From positions 19,709-83,708 of the forward strand of contig JAKPEG010000225.1 of the NCBI GenBank assembly GCA_029552065.1: DNA of 64,000 nt, read 5' to 3'. Each line of letters starts with the position of its first letter. Position 1 is the stretch's first letter. Made by a program: the position numbers and the translations under genes. The notes beneath the pieces are model-generated. The model had not been told where the DNA came from and ran no database searches. It saw only the letters and a list, made by a program, of their open reading frames with translations. Below are positions 35,956-43,762 of this stretch, in pieces. This DNA is from Actinomycetes bacterium. GTDB taxonomy: Bacteria > Actinomycetota > Actinomycetes > Actinomycetales > Dermatophilaceae.

Positions 35956-36729
35956 GTGTCCGAGATCGACGTCGGCGAGGGTCAGCCCGAGGTCCGTCCC
36001 CCGCGCGTGTGGGCTTCGCGCCGAGAGCTGCGTATGCCGTTCGAGCTGGTCAACTCGGTGGCCCGCACGAGAGTGCTGCGGGGGTGGCCCCGGGGGGATG
36101 GTCATTCGGTCGTCGTCGTGCCCGGCTTCCTCGCGGGAGCCGAGTCCACCGCCTTCCTGCGCAACCATCTCGGGCGGCTGGGCTATCAGGTCTCGGACTG
36201 GGGGTTGGGCCGCAACTCGGGGGTCACCCGGGCGCGCACCGAGGCATTCGCGCGCAGGGTCGCCGAGTTGCGCGAGCGCAGTGGGCGCAAGGTGAGCATC
36301 GTCGGCTGGAGCGCGGGTGGGATCTATGCGCGCGAGATGGGGCGGCTGCATCCCGACCAGGTGCGATGCGTGATCACCATGGTGACGCCGTTCAACGTCC
36401 ACCTCACCGAGACGCCCGCCTGGAAGCTCTATCTCATGGTGAACCGCGGCTCGCACGACGAGACGCTCTTCACCGACGAGGTCGTCCGGCTCCGTGGCCG
36501 CCCGTTGTCCCTGCCGACCACGAGCATCTACACCAAGGACGACGGGATCATCGCTTGGCAGTCGTGCGTGGGCGAGCCCGGACCTCTCAACGAGGCCGTA
36601 GAGGTCAGGGGAAGCCACCTGGGTACGGTCCATCAGATCGATTCCATCCGGGTGATCGCCGACCGATTGGCCCAGCCCGAAGGCGACTGGCGGCCCTATG
36701 CGCAGGCCCGAGACTCGCACCGGAACTGA
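35956..36729 (+). CDS. Alpha/beta-hydrolase (lipase/esterase-like)
   Basis: 257 aa from GTG 35956, five bases after AAGGAG. HSVVVVPGFLAGAEST supplies the oxyanion region, SIVGWSAGGIYAREMG the nucleophile elbow, and GSHLGTVHQ a likely catalytic His. PGFLAG-type hydrolases resemble short lipases that act on acylglycerols. Divergent from WS/DGAT, it might release fatty acids from stored lipid. No signal peptide is seen. Specificity not determinable. Confidence 0.82.
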   Translation: MSEIDVGEGQPEVRPPRVWASRRELRMPFELVNSVARTRVLRGWPRGDGHSVVVVPGFLAGAESTAFLRNHLGRLGYQVSDWGLGRNSGVTRARTEAFARRVAELRERSGRKVSIVGWSAGGIYAREMGRLHPDQVRCVITMVTPFNVHLTETPAWKLYLMVNRGSHDETLFTDEVVRLRGRPLSLPTTSIYTKDDGIIAWQSCVGEPGPLNEAVEVRGSHLGTVHQIDSIRVIADRLAQPEGDWRPYAQARDSHRN

Positions 36730-36772
36730 CACGCCCCCGGCGGCGTGGGTGCGAAGGAGTATGCCGTTCGGC

Positions 36773-36778
36773 TAGGTT
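36773..36778 (+). promoter_or_regulatory. Candidate -10 box for leaderless hydrolase transcript
   Basis: TAGGTT ends six bases before ATG 36785, so transcription may begin at the start codon. A GTATGCCG word lies six bases upstream (36759-36766). No Shine-Dalgarno is present. Confidence 0.45.
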
Positions 36779-36784
36779 CCGCCC

Positions 36785-37615
36785 ATGACTTCCGTGCGAC
36801 TGCACACGATGTCGGTCGGAACGGCTGGGCCGCGAATCGCGTTCTGCCATGGGCTGTTCGGTCAGGGTCGCAACTGGCTGCAGATCGCCCGTGCCGTCGC
36901 CGGTCCGGACGAGGACCAGGCCCGCGCCCTCCTCGTCGACCTGCCCGACCACGGCCGCTCGCCGTGGACCGACCACTTCTCGCTGCAGGCCTATGCCGCG
37001 GCCGTGGGCGCCCAGCTGCGCGCGGTCGCGCCGGGGGAGCGGTGGACACTCGTCGGGCACTCCCTCGGGGGCAAGGTCGCGATGATCCTCGCCCTCTCGC
37101 AGCCCGACCTCGTCGAGCGGCTCGCCGTCGTCGACATCGCCCCCCGGCGCTATCCCTCGCACGGCTGGGTGCTCGACTACGCCGACAGCCTTCGCGCACT
37201 GCCGCTGGCCACCCTGCCCGACCGGGCAAGCGCCGATGCCCTGCTCGCCGAGTCGATCCCCGAACCCGCCGTGCGCGCCTTCCTCCTGCAGAACCTCCGT
37301 CGCGGGCGCGACCATGCCTGGCGCTGGCAGGCCAACCTCGACGTGCTCGCCGGCGATGGCTCGGGCTCCGGCGGGGTGGGGGACTGGCCGGAGGGTGACG
37401 CGACGGCGTACCGGCCCTTCCGCGGTCGGGTCGTGTGGCTGGCCGGGGCGGACTCCCCGTATGTCACCGAGGCCGACGTCGAGCCGATGCGCCGGCTCTT
37501 CCCGTTCGTCCGGCTGGTCGTCGTGAAGGACGCGGGGCACTGGGTGCACTCCGACCAGCCCGAGGTCGTCGTCGAGGTGCTCCGCCGGCTGCTGCGCCCC
37601 CGCCGACACCACTGA
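36785..37615 (+). CDS. Alpha/beta-fold hydrolase
   Basis: 276 aa. FCHGLFGQGRNW is the oxyanion loop, VGHSLGGKVAM carries the nucleophilic Ser near residue 95, and DAGHWVHSDQP the catalytic His near 250. Similar to YbfF-type esterases. It follows a -10-like TAGGTT by six bases with no Shine-Dalgarno, so it is probably read as a leaderless mRNA. Substrate unknown. Confidence 0.88.
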   Translation: MTSVRLHTMSVGTAGPRIAFCHGLFGQGRNWLQIARAVAGPDEDQARALLVDLPDHGRSPWTDHFSLQAYAAAVGAQLRAVAPGERWTLVGHSLGGKVAMILALSQPDLVERLAVVDIAPRRYPSHGWVLDYADSLRALPLATLPDRASADALLAESIPEPAVRAFLLQNLRRGRDHAWRWQANLDVLAGDGSGSGGVGDWPEGDATAYRPFRGRVVWLAGADSPYVTEADVEPMRRLFPFVRLVVVKDAGHWVHSDQPEVVVEVLRRLLRPRRHH

Positions 37616-37629
37616 GGTGCCAGCCCCCC

Positions 37630-37669
37630 GACCTGGAAAACCTGCACAGTAAGTGCACGTTTCCAGGTC
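37630..37669. terminator. Long hairpin after the hydrolase gene
   Basis: GACCTGGAAA (37630-37639) pairs with TTTCCAGGTC (37660-37669); inside, TGCAC (37643-37647) pairs with GTGCA (37653-37657). The structure is AT-rich against its surroundings and begins 14 bp after the hydrolase stop. It could end transcription or be a regulatory RNA hairpin. Confidence 0.45.
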
Positions 37670-37701
37670 AGATCGCCCGATGTTGCGCGAAAACCGCACA
37701 G

Positions 37702-37713
37702 GCAAGCGCTTAC
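37702..37713. promoter_or_regulatory. LacI-like operator before the amidohydrolase
   Basis: GCAAGCGCTTAC is a near-perfect 12-bp palindrome centred on AGCGCT, the pattern bound by many LacI-family repressors. It lies 36 bp before a -10-like box. No LacI gene is in the window. Confidence 0.35.
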
Positions 37714-37748
37714 TCGCGGTGACGCGAGGTGGGCGGGGCCGGCCTGGA

Positions 37749-37754
37749 TAGGGT
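37749..37754 (+). promoter_or_regulatory. Candidate -10 box for leaderless amidohydrolase transcript
   Basis: TAGGGT ends seven bases before ATG 37762. No Shine-Dalgarno precedes the start at normal spacing, which supports a leaderless mRNA. Confidence 0.4.
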
Positions 37755-37761
37755 GCCAACC

Positions 37762-38871
37762 ATGGCGACGGTGCTGCACCTGGTCGGCGACATCCTCGTG
37801 GGGCCGCAGGACAGCCGCCCCGAGTGTTGGGTGATCGGCGGGCAGGTGACGTATGCCGCCCCCACCGGTGCCGGTCACGACGTCCAGACGGTGCGTGGCT
37901 GGGTGCTCCCGGGCCTGGTCGACGCCCACTGCCACGTCGGGCTCGATGCCCACGGGCCGGTCGACGCGGCAACCGCCGAGGCCCAGGTTCGCACCGACCG
38001 AGACGCCGGCACCCTGCTCATCCGGGACGCCGGAAACCCCTCGGACACCCGCTGGATCGACGACCGCGAGGACCTGCCCCGGATCGTGCGGGCCGGCCGG
38101 CACATCGCGCGGACCCGCCGCTACGTGCGCAACTACGCCCACGAGATCGAGCCCGACGAACTCGTCGCGCACGTCCGGCTCGAGGCTCGGCGCGGCGACG
38201 GCTGGGTGAAGCTCGTCGGCGACTGGATCGACCGCGACACCGGAGACCTCACGCCCTGCTGGCCCCGGCAGGCCCTGGTCGCCGCGGTCGCCGCGGCGCA
38301 CGAGGAAGGGGCCCGGACGACCGCCCACTGCTTCGGCGAGCAGTCCCTGCACGACTTCGCCGCCGCCGGCACCGACTGCATCGAGCACGCGACCGGTCTC
38401 GACGAGGAATCGACGCGGGCCTTCGCCGCGCAAGGGATCACGATCGTCCCCACCCTCGTCAACGTGGCGAACTTCCCCGACCTCGCCGAGCCGGCCCGGG
38501 ACAAGTACCCCACCTATCACCGGCACATGCTCGACCTGCACGCGCGCCGCTACGCGACGATCGCGCAGGCCTTCGAGGCCGGCATACCCATCCGCACCGG
38601 GACCGACGCCGGCGGGGCACTCGCGCACGGCCTCATCGCCCGCGAGGCACTCGAGCTCGAGCGGGCCGGGCTGCCGCGGACGGCCGTGCTCGCCGCGGCG
38701 ACCTGGGAGGCCCGGGAGTGGCTGGGCCGACCGGGCATCGAGGAGGGCGACCCCGCCGACCTCGTCGTCTATCCCGCCGACCCCCGAGCCGATCTGCAGG
38801 TCCTCGGCGATCCGGCGGCGATCATATTGCGCGGCAACCGGATCCGAGGCGGCCGTCGGCCGGCGCCGTGA
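37762..38871 (+). CDS. Amidohydrolase family protein
   Basis: 369 aa. Metal-dependent amidohydrolase: PGLVDAHCHVGLD with the HxH metal pair near residue 58, KLVGDW with a possible bridging Lys, AHCFGEQSLHD with His near 195, HATG, and TGTDAGG with the catalytic Asp near 290. The C-terminal GIEEGDPADLVVY is typical of imidazolonepropionase- or prolidase-like members. It hydrolyses a cyclic amide or amidine; substrate unknown. Upstream of it are a LacI-like site and a -10-like TAGGGT. Confidence 0.9.
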   Translation: MATVLHLVGDILVGPQDSRPECWVIGGQVTYAAPTGAGHDVQTVRGWVLPGLVDAHCHVGLDAHGPVDAATAEAQVRTDRDAGTLLIRDAGNPSDTRWIDDREDLPRIVRAGRHIARTRRYVRNYAHEIEPDELVAHVRLEARRGDGWVKLVGDWIDRDTGDLTPCWPRQALVAAVAAAHEEGARTTAHCFGEQSLHDFAAAGTDCIEHATGLDEESTRAFAAQGITIVPTLVNVANFPDLAEPARDKYPTYHRHMLDLHARRYATIAQAFEAGIPIRTGTDAGGALAHGLIAREALELERAGLPRTAVLAAATWEAREWLGRPGIEEGDPADLVVYPADPRADLQVLGDPAAIILRGNRIRGGRRPAP

Positions 38872-38936
38872 GGTCCGAGCGGAACGCCCCATCGCCCTCG
38901 GTCCGGGCGCATACTCGTGTGACGGAGGTGGGACTC

Positions 38937-39551
38937 GTGGGCAGGTCAGGGGCGGCGCGCACGGTCCTGGCCGTCGTGCTCTCGGCACTCGCGGCCTGCT
39001 CGGCCCCCGCCTATGTCATCGGCGATGCCCCGCCCGGCGATCGGCGCAGTACCCCCGGGGTGAGCACGGCCCGCCCGATCACCGCGGCCCCCGGCGTGAG
39101 CTTCTCCGCCCGCCCGGGCGCGGTGGAGGGGGCGCTGGCGGCATACCGGGGCTTCCTCTCGACGACCGCGGTCGCGGCGGCGAGCCCACCGGCCGCCGGA
39201 CGGCCGTGGCCCAAGGGAGGCGACGTCACGGCATACTCGGTCGATCCCGCGCGGGCCGCCGAGGTCACCCAGCTGCACGCGATGGCGCAGCGGGGGGAGC
39301 ATTTCGTCGGAGTACCCATCGCGCCACGGCCGATCGCGACCGTCACCGGGACCGACCGCGTGCAGGTGCTCGACTGCCCCGTCCCCTCGCAGGGGTGGAG
39401 GCTCGTGGCCCGCGACGGTTCGACGGCCTGGTCGCCGCCGGCGGGCTGGGCCCCGCAACCCAATCCCATCGAGGCGACCCTGGTCTTCCGGGACGGGCGC
39501 TGGGCGGTCGCCAAGCTCGTCGTCGACACGAGCCGCACGTGCACGCCCTGA
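38937..39551 (+). CDS. Lipoprotein of unknown function
   Basis: 204 aa from GTG 38937, eight bases after GGAGG; upstream GTG codons at 38919 and 38928 lack this spacing. The signal peptide ends in the lipobox LSALAAC, so the mature protein would be lipid-anchored outside the membrane. The remainder has a small folded domain with [16 protein letters not shown] and a C-terminal [20 protein letters not shown]. It may be a secreted binding or nuclear-transport-factor-2-like protein, but I do not recognise the family. Confidence 0.8.
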   Translation: MGRSGAARTVLAVVLSALAACSAPAYVIGDAPPGDRRSTPGVSTARPITAAPGVSFSARPGAVEGALAAYRGFLSTTAVAAASPPAAGRPWPKGGDVTAYSVDPARAAEVTQLHAMAQRGEHFVGVPIAPRPIATVTGTDRVQVLDCPVPSQGWRLVARDGSTAWSPPAGWAPQPNPIEATLVFRDGRWAVAKLVVDTSRTCTP

Positions 39552-39596
39552 GCCGACTCCCACGAGGCCCGGCCGCGGCCCGGGTGGCATGCCGGA

Positions 39597-39615
39597 CCCC
39601 CCGGGTCTGGCACAA
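39597..39615 (+). promoter_or_regulatory. Promoter-like word before rpsP, shared with rplS
   Basis: The pattern CCCCGGGNTCTGGCACANT occurs here and at 43204-43222 before rplS. CACAAT could be the -10 box, giving a leader of about 125 nt before rpsP. Shared exact spacing suggests common control of the two ribosomal units. Confidence 0.4.
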
Positions 39616-39744
39616 TGGTGCGCCGTACCCGACGGGCTGCGGCATCTGCTGCGGGCCCGGGCGCCTACACACCGAGTCCCGGCACCCCGGAGCGACCTGC
39701 CCCGGTCTGGCCGTGCTCACGAATGCGAAAGCAGGACATCGCTC

Positions 39745-40392
39745 GTGTCTGTGAAGATTCGTCTCAAGCGGATGGGCAAGATCCGCGCCCCCTTCTACCG
39801 GGTCGTCGTCATGGACAGCCGCACCAAGCGTGACGGCCGGGCGATCGAGGAGATCGGGAAGTACCACCCCACCGAGAACCCGTCGGCCATCGACATCGAC
39901 TCCGCCCGCGCCCAATACTGGCTCGCGCAGGGCGCCCAGCCCACCGAGGCCGTCGAAGCCCTGCTCAAGGTGACCGGCGACTGGCAGCGGTTCAAGAAGA
40001 TCGACGGCGCCGCCGGCACCCTCCAGGTCGCCCCGCGCAAGCCGAGCAAGAAGGAACTCTACGAGGCCGCGGTCGCCGCCGCCGGGAAGAACCTCGAGCT
40101 CAAGGGCGCCGCGGTCACCGCTCGCAAGCGTCCGACCAAGGCCGAGGCCGCGGTCGCCGACGTCACCGAGGCGCTCGCCGAGAAGCCGGCCGCAGACGGT
40201 GGCTTCGGCGCCGACTCGGCGGCCCCGCTCGCCGACGGCAGCGCCCCGGCCGGCTTCGCGATCAAGGGCAACAAGGACTCGATGAAGTACCACGAGCCCG
40301 ACGGCCAGTGGTATGCCGCGACCGTCGCCGAGGTGTGGTTCCGCACCGCCGAGGCCGCCGAGGCCGCCGGCTTCGTCAAGGCCGGAGCCTGA
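39745..40392 (+). CDS. rpsP: Ribosomal protein S16 with a C-terminal extension domain
   Basis: 215 aa from GTG 39745, with AGGA eight bases upstream. Residues 1 to about 85 are ordinary S16 ([31 protein letters not shown]). An Ala/Lys-rich linker (about 100-160) leads to a separate C-terminal module, [18 protein letters not shown] then [16 protein letters not shown], also known on other Micrococcales proteins and distantly like an Ada-type zinc domain without its Cys. S16 usually has 80-150 residues, so this is long. Part of the rpsP-khpA-rimM-trmD unit. Confidence 0.95.
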   Translation: MSVKIRLKRMGKIRAPFYRVVVMDSRTKRDGRAIEEIGKYHPTENPSAIDIDSARAQYWLAQGAQPTEAVEALLKVTGDWQRFKKIDGAAGTLQVAPRKPSKKELYEAAVAAAGKNLELKGAAVTARKRPTKAEAAVADVTEALAEKPAADGGFGADSAAPLADGSAPAGFAIKGNKDSMKYHEPDGQWYAATVAEVWFRTAEAAEAAGFVKAGA

Positions 40393-40394
40393 CC

Positions 40395-40634
40395 GTGCTC
40401 GAGGAGGCCCTGGAACACCTCGTCAAGGGCATCGTCGACCAGCCCGACGAGGTCGTCGTCCGGCGCAAGGAACTGCGCCGCGGAGACCTGCTCGAGGTCC
40501 GGGTGCACCCGGACGACCTCGGTCGGGTGATCGGCCGCAGCGGCCGCACCGCGAGCGCCCTGCGCACCGTCGTGAGCGCGCTCGCGGGCGGGGCCGGGGT
40601 CCGGGTCGACATCGTCGACACCGACCGCCGCTGA
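40395..40634 (+). CDS. khpA: KH-domain RNA-binding protein KhpA
   Basis: 79 aa starting two bases after the rpsP stop. The KH motif is GRVIGRSGRTASALRTVV near residues 42-59, with the GxxG loop as GRSG. KhpA binds RNA with its partner KhpB and sits between rpsP and rimM in most actinobacteria, which confirms identity. Likely translationally coupled to rpsP. Confidence 0.93.
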   Translation: MLEEALEHLVKGIVDQPDEVVVRRKELRRGDLLEVRVHPDDLGRVIGRSGRTASALRTVVSALAGGAGVRVDIVDTDRR

Positions 40635-40659
40635 GTCGACTCCGCGTGCGGCGGTCGCC

Positions 40660-41190
40660 ATGAGCCACGTCGTCGCCCGGATCGGTAAGCCGCACGGCGT
40701 GCGCGGCGAGGTGACCGTCCAGACGCACACCGACGACCCGGCCCTCCGCTTCGCCGTCGGCACCGTGCTGCCCACGCGCGCCGCGGGCGGCTCGGGTGTC
40801 CCGCGTCGCCTCACCGTGCGCTCGTCGCGGCTGCACAACGGCACCTGGTTGCTCGCCTTCGAGGAGATCCCCGACCGGACCGGTGCCGAGTCGTTGCGCG
40901 GCACCCGGTTGCTCACCCCCGCGGGGGAGGAGGAGTTGCTCGAACCGGACGAGGGCGGCGACGCCTGGTATGCCGAGCAACTCGTCGGGCTGACAGCCTT
41001 CCGTCCGGACGGCAGCCTCGTCGGCACGGTGAGCGGCCTGGACATCGGCCCCGGCCAGGACCGGCTCGTGCTCACGCTCACCGGCGGCCGCACGGCATAC
41101 GTGCCGTTCGTCGCGGCACTCGTGCCCGAGGTCGACGTGGCGGGCGGGCGGGTCGTCATCGACCCGCCTCCCGGGCTGCTGGAGCTGTGA
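40660..41190 (+). CDS. rimM: Ribosome maturation factor RimM
   Basis: 176 aa. N-terminal RimM domain with VVARIGKPHGVRGEVTVQT, then a PRC-barrel beginning at DAWYAEQLVGLTAF and ending PFVAALVPEVDVAGGRVVID. Required for maturation of the 16S rRNA 3' domain and for assembly of the 30S head. It follows khpA after 25 bp and precedes trmD after 12 bp. Confidence 0.96.
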   Translation: MSHVVARIGKPHGVRGEVTVQTHTDDPALRFAVGTVLPTRAAGGSGVPRRLTVRSSRLHNGTWLLAFEEIPDRTGAESLRGTRLLTPAGEEELLEPDEGGDAWYAEQLVGLTAFRPDGSLVGTVSGLDIGPGQDRLVLTLTGGRTAYVPFVAALVPEVDVAGGRVVIDPPPGLLEL

Positions 41191-41202
41191 GGCGTGATCC
41201 GG

Positions 41203-41898
41203 ATGCGCATCGACGTCGTGACGATCTTCCCCGACTATCTCGCGCCGCTGCGGCTCTCGCTCATCGGCAAGGCGGTCGAGTCAGGCCCGGTCGACCTGCG
41301 GGTGCATGACCTGCGCGAGCACACCCACGACCGGCACCGGACGGTCGACGACACTCCCTATGGCGGGGGAGCGGGGATGGTGATGCGGCCCGAGCCGTGG
41401 GGCGAGGCGCTCGATGCACTGGTCGCCTCGGCGCCGGTCGCCGGCAGCGTCCCGCGGCTGCTCGTGCCCACCCCCTCCGGTATGCCGTTCACCCAGGCGA
41501 TGGCGCGCGAGCTCGCCGGGGAGCCGTGGCTGGCCTTCGCCTGCGGGCGTTACGAGGGCATCGACGAGCGGGTGCTCGTGGACGCCGCGACCCGGATGAC
41601 CGTCACGCCGGTGTCGCTCGGCGACTACGTGCTCAACGGGGGCGAGGTCGCCGTGCTCGCCATCGTCGAGGCCGTCGCCCGGCTGCTGCCCGGTGTGATC
41701 GGCAATGCCGAGAGTCTCGTCGAGGAGTCGCACGAGGACGGGCTGCTCGAATACCCGGTCTATACCAAGCCGGCGTCCTGGCGCGGGCTCGACGTGCCCG
41801 AGGTGCTGCTGTCGGGCAACCACGGCGCGATCGCCGGATGGCGGCATACCCAGCGGCTCGAACGGACCCGCGCCCGGCGTCCCGACCTGTTGGACTGA
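41203..41898 (+). CDS. trmD: tRNA (guanine-37-N1)-methyltransferase TrmD
   Basis: 231 aa from ATG 41203 ([13 protein letters not shown], the usual start); GTG 41194 is an alternative. SPOUT-knot signatures are [29 protein letters not shown] and the knot [28 protein letters not shown] (cited in two parts: [26 protein letters not shown]). It methylates G37 of certain tRNAs to prevent frameshifts. Last gene of the rpsP unit; a strong hairpin at 41935-41976 follows. Confidence 0.97.
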   Translation: MRIDVVTIFPDYLAPLRLSLIGKAVESGPVDLRVHDLREHTHDRHRTVDDTPYGGGAGMVMRPEPWGEALDALVASAPVAGSVPRLLVPTPSGMPFTQAMARELAGEPWLAFACGRYEGIDERVLVDAATRMTVTPVSLGDYVLNGGEVAVLAIVEAVARLLPGVIGNAESLVEESHEDGLLEYPVYTKPASWRGLDVPEVLLSGNHGAIAGWRHTQRLERTRARRPDLLD

Positions 41899-41934
41899 GG
41901 CTGCTCGCGGGGTCTCTCATACGGTCACCCTCCC

Positions 41935-41976
41935 CGCTATGCCGAACGTGCGTCCTCGCGCACGTTCGGCATAGCG
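41935..41976. repeat. Hairpin element copy 1 (downstream of trmD)
   Basis: CGCTATGCCGAACGTGCG at 41935-41952 and its exact complement at 41959-41976 flank the loop TCCTCG. A second copy lies at 43089-43130 in reverse orientation with the complementary loop CGAGGA. This copy could terminate the rpsP-trmD unit. The stem contains CTATGCCG, a one-base relative of the GTATGCCG word. Confidence 0.85.
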
Positions 41977-42063
41977 CTGCGGGGTCTGGCCGCGGGAGCT
42001 GTGGATATCCCAGCAGCCGTGCGACCCCGATCGGGCACCCTGGTACACACGGCCGGCGCACCA

Positions 42064-42144
42064 CCTCCCGGTGCGCCGGCCGACCCGGCCCCTCCCGGTG
42101 CGCCGGTCGACTCGGCCCCTACCGGTGCGCCGGCCGGTGCCCGT
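42064..42144 (+). repeat. 27-bp tandem repeat, three copies
   Basis: Three units starting at 42064, 42091 and 42118, each like CCTCCCGGTGCGCCGGCC followed by nine more bases; the last is divergent at its end. They sit just before the DUF559 gene, within a possible longer reading frame encoding Gly-Ala-Pro repeats, but the preferred start is after them. Confidence 0.75.
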
Positions 42145-42168
42145 GAGGGGAGGCATCAGGGGGACGCG

Positions 42169-43128
42169 GTGACGAGCAGGCAGGCCATCGAGCGGGCCAG
42201 ACGCGCCCGTATCGCGACCGAACTCGCGGCGATCCACGGTGGGGTCGTCCATCGTCGGGACCTGGCCCGCGCCGGGGTGGACCGGTTCGGGATCCGCACC
42301 GAAGTGGCGGCGGGGCGCTGGGCGCTGGCCGGACGGCATACCGTCGTGGTGGGAGCGCCGGCCCCCGCCGGGATCGGACGCGGCTGGCAGGCGGTCTGGG
42401 AATCCGGCTCGGGTGCGGTCCTCGACGGCGCGGCCGCCCTCCTGGCCGCAGGACTCACCGGCTTCGAGCCGGCAGCCCTCGACGTGTGGGTGCCTCCACG
42501 CAGCACCGCCCGGCCGATGCCGGGGGTCACCCTGCATCGCTACCGCGCGGCCCCGTGGGTGCGGGTCGGCGGGCTGCCGCGGGTGGTCCCGGAGTGGGCG
42601 ACGATCCACGCCGCGCAGTGGGCGGTGAGCGATCGGCAGGCGGCGCTGCTGGTCTGCCTGCCAGTGCAACAGCGGCTCGTGCCACCCGACCGACTGCTGG
42701 CGGCCTGGGAATCGGTCGGCCGCTCTCCGCGACGTGAGGTGCTCTCGGCGGTGATCCCCGACGTGTGTGACGGGGCTCAATCGCTCGGCGAACTCGATTT
42801 CGGGCGATGGTGCCGGCGTTATCGCCTGCCGCGGCCTCGGCGCCAGACCTTGCGGGTGCTCGACCGCGGCCGTGCTTCGATCGCCTTTCTCGACGTCGAG
42901 TTCGACGGTCTCGTCGTCGAGATCGACGGGGCCCAGCATCTGTTCGGGCTCACGCCGGTCGAGGATGCCCTGCGCGCCAACGACCTCGTGCTAGCGGGCA
43001 AAGAGCGGGTGCTGCGCCTGCCCGTCCTGGGCCTGCGGCTGGCCCCCGACGCGTTCATGGCCCAGGTCGCCCGGGGCCTGGGACTTCCCGCTATGCCGAA
43101 CGTGCGCGAGGACGCACGTTCGGCATAG
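42169..43128 (+). CDS. AbiEi/DUF559-type endonuclease-like protein
   Basis: 319 aa from GTG 42169, six bases after AGGGGG; an upstream GTG at 42001 would add a Pro/Ala-rich tail. The N-terminal 60 residues resemble an AbiEi-type winged helix (RRARIATELAAIHGGVVHRRDL). The C-terminal 100 residues match DUF559, a Vsr-like PD-(D/E)XK nuclease: DVEFDGLVVEIDGAQH. The last residues, PAMPNVREDARSA, and the stop are encoded by the second hairpin copy. Common actinobacterial family with no firm function; a defence nuclease is possible. Confidence 0.8.
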   Translation: MTSRQAIERARRARIATELAAIHGGVVHRRDLARAGVDRFGIRTEVAAGRWALAGRHTVVVGAPAPAGIGRGWQAVWESGSGAVLDGAAALLAAGLTGFEPAALDVWVPPRSTARPMPGVTLHRYRAAPWVRVGGLPRVVPEWATIHAAQWAVSDRQAALLVCLPVQQRLVPPDRLLAAWESVGRSPRREVLSAVIPDVCDGAQSLGELDFGRWCRRYRLPRPRRQTLRVLDRGRASIAFLDVEFDGLVVEIDGAQHLFGLTPVEDALRANDLVLAGKERVLRLPVLGLRLAPDAFMAQVARGLGLPAMPNVREDARSA

Positions 43129-43130
43129 CG
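43089..43130. repeat. Hairpin element copy 2, inverted relative to copy 1
   Basis: The 18-base arms are identical to copy 1 and the loop is CGAGGA, the reverse complement of the copy 1 loop, so the whole 42-bp element is inverted. The stem extends outward by four further pairs (TTCC and GGAA). It supplies the last codons and TAG stop of the DUF559 gene. Confidence 0.85.
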
Positions 43131-43175
43131 GGAAGGGAGGGAGACAGGGAGGGAGACAGGGGAGGGAGAGGTGGG
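43130..43175 (+). other. G-rich tract with quadruplex potential
   Basis: Eight runs of three or four G separated by one to five bases lie between the DUF559 stop and the rplS promoter. This meets the usual G-quadruplex pattern on the plus strand. Confidence 0.55.
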
Positions 43176-43203
43176 TGTCGGTGCCCCATCGATTTCCCCG
43201 GGG

Positions 43204-43222
43204 CCCCGGGCTCTGGCACACT
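43204..43222 (+). promoter_or_regulatory. Promoter-like word before rplS
   Basis: CCCCGGGCTCTGGCACACT matches the word at 39597-39615 before rpsP. CACACT may serve as the -10 box, leaving a leader of about 150 nt. The leader holds one CGGCATAC word (43319). Confidence 0.4.
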
Positions 43223-43380
43223 TGGGAGGTTGCCATCCGGCACCAGAGCAGCCCCTGCCACAGGGGGAGCGAAGCGGACCACTCGGACACCGGGAGGGCC
43301 GACGCGCGGCCGGCCGGACGGCATACGACAGACGACACCACCCGAGGCGACCTGTGGCGCCACGAGAAAGCGAAGCGACC

Positions 43381-43737
43381 ATGCACCACCTCGACGACGT
43401 CGACGCCGCGAGCCTACGCTCGGACATCCCCGCCTTCCGCGCCGGGGACACCCTCAAGGTCCATGTGAAGGTCATCGAAGGCAACCGCTCCCGGATCCAG
43501 GTCTTCCAGGGCATCGTCATCCGCCGTCACGGGTCGGGCGTGGGCGAGACCTTCACCGTCCGCAAGGTCTCCTTCGGCGTGGGCGTCGAGCGGACCTTCC
43601 CCGTGCACACCCCGATCATCGACAAGATCGAGGTGCTCACCCGCGGCGACGTGCGCCGCGCCAAGCTCTACTACCTCCGCGACCTGCGCGGCAAGGCCGC
43701 CAAGATCAAGGAGAAGCGCGAGAGCGTCACCAAGTGA
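43381..43737 (+). CDS. rplS: Ribosomal protein L19
   Basis: 118 aa, normal length. Signatures include [59 protein letters not shown] and [21 protein letters not shown]19 sits at the 30S-50S interface. Start ATG 43381 begins the conserved N-terminus. It has its own upstream promoter-like word and a roughly 160-nt leader. Followed by two signal peptidase genes, as in other Micrococcales. Confidence 0.97.
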   Translation: MHHLDDVDAASLRSDIPAFRAGDTLKVHVKVIEGNRSRIQVFQGIVIRRHGSGVGETFTVRKVSFGVGVERTFPVHTPIIDKIEVLTRGDVRRAKLYYLRDLRGKAAKIKEKRESVTK

Positions 43738-43762
43738 CGCGCGCGACGGGGGGCAGCGCGGC

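Noticed and set aside
42001..42168. Upstream start of the DUF559 gene at GTG 42001
   Set aside because: The extra residues are a Pro/Ala repeat from a 27-bp tandem repeat and no Shine-Dalgarno precedes them.
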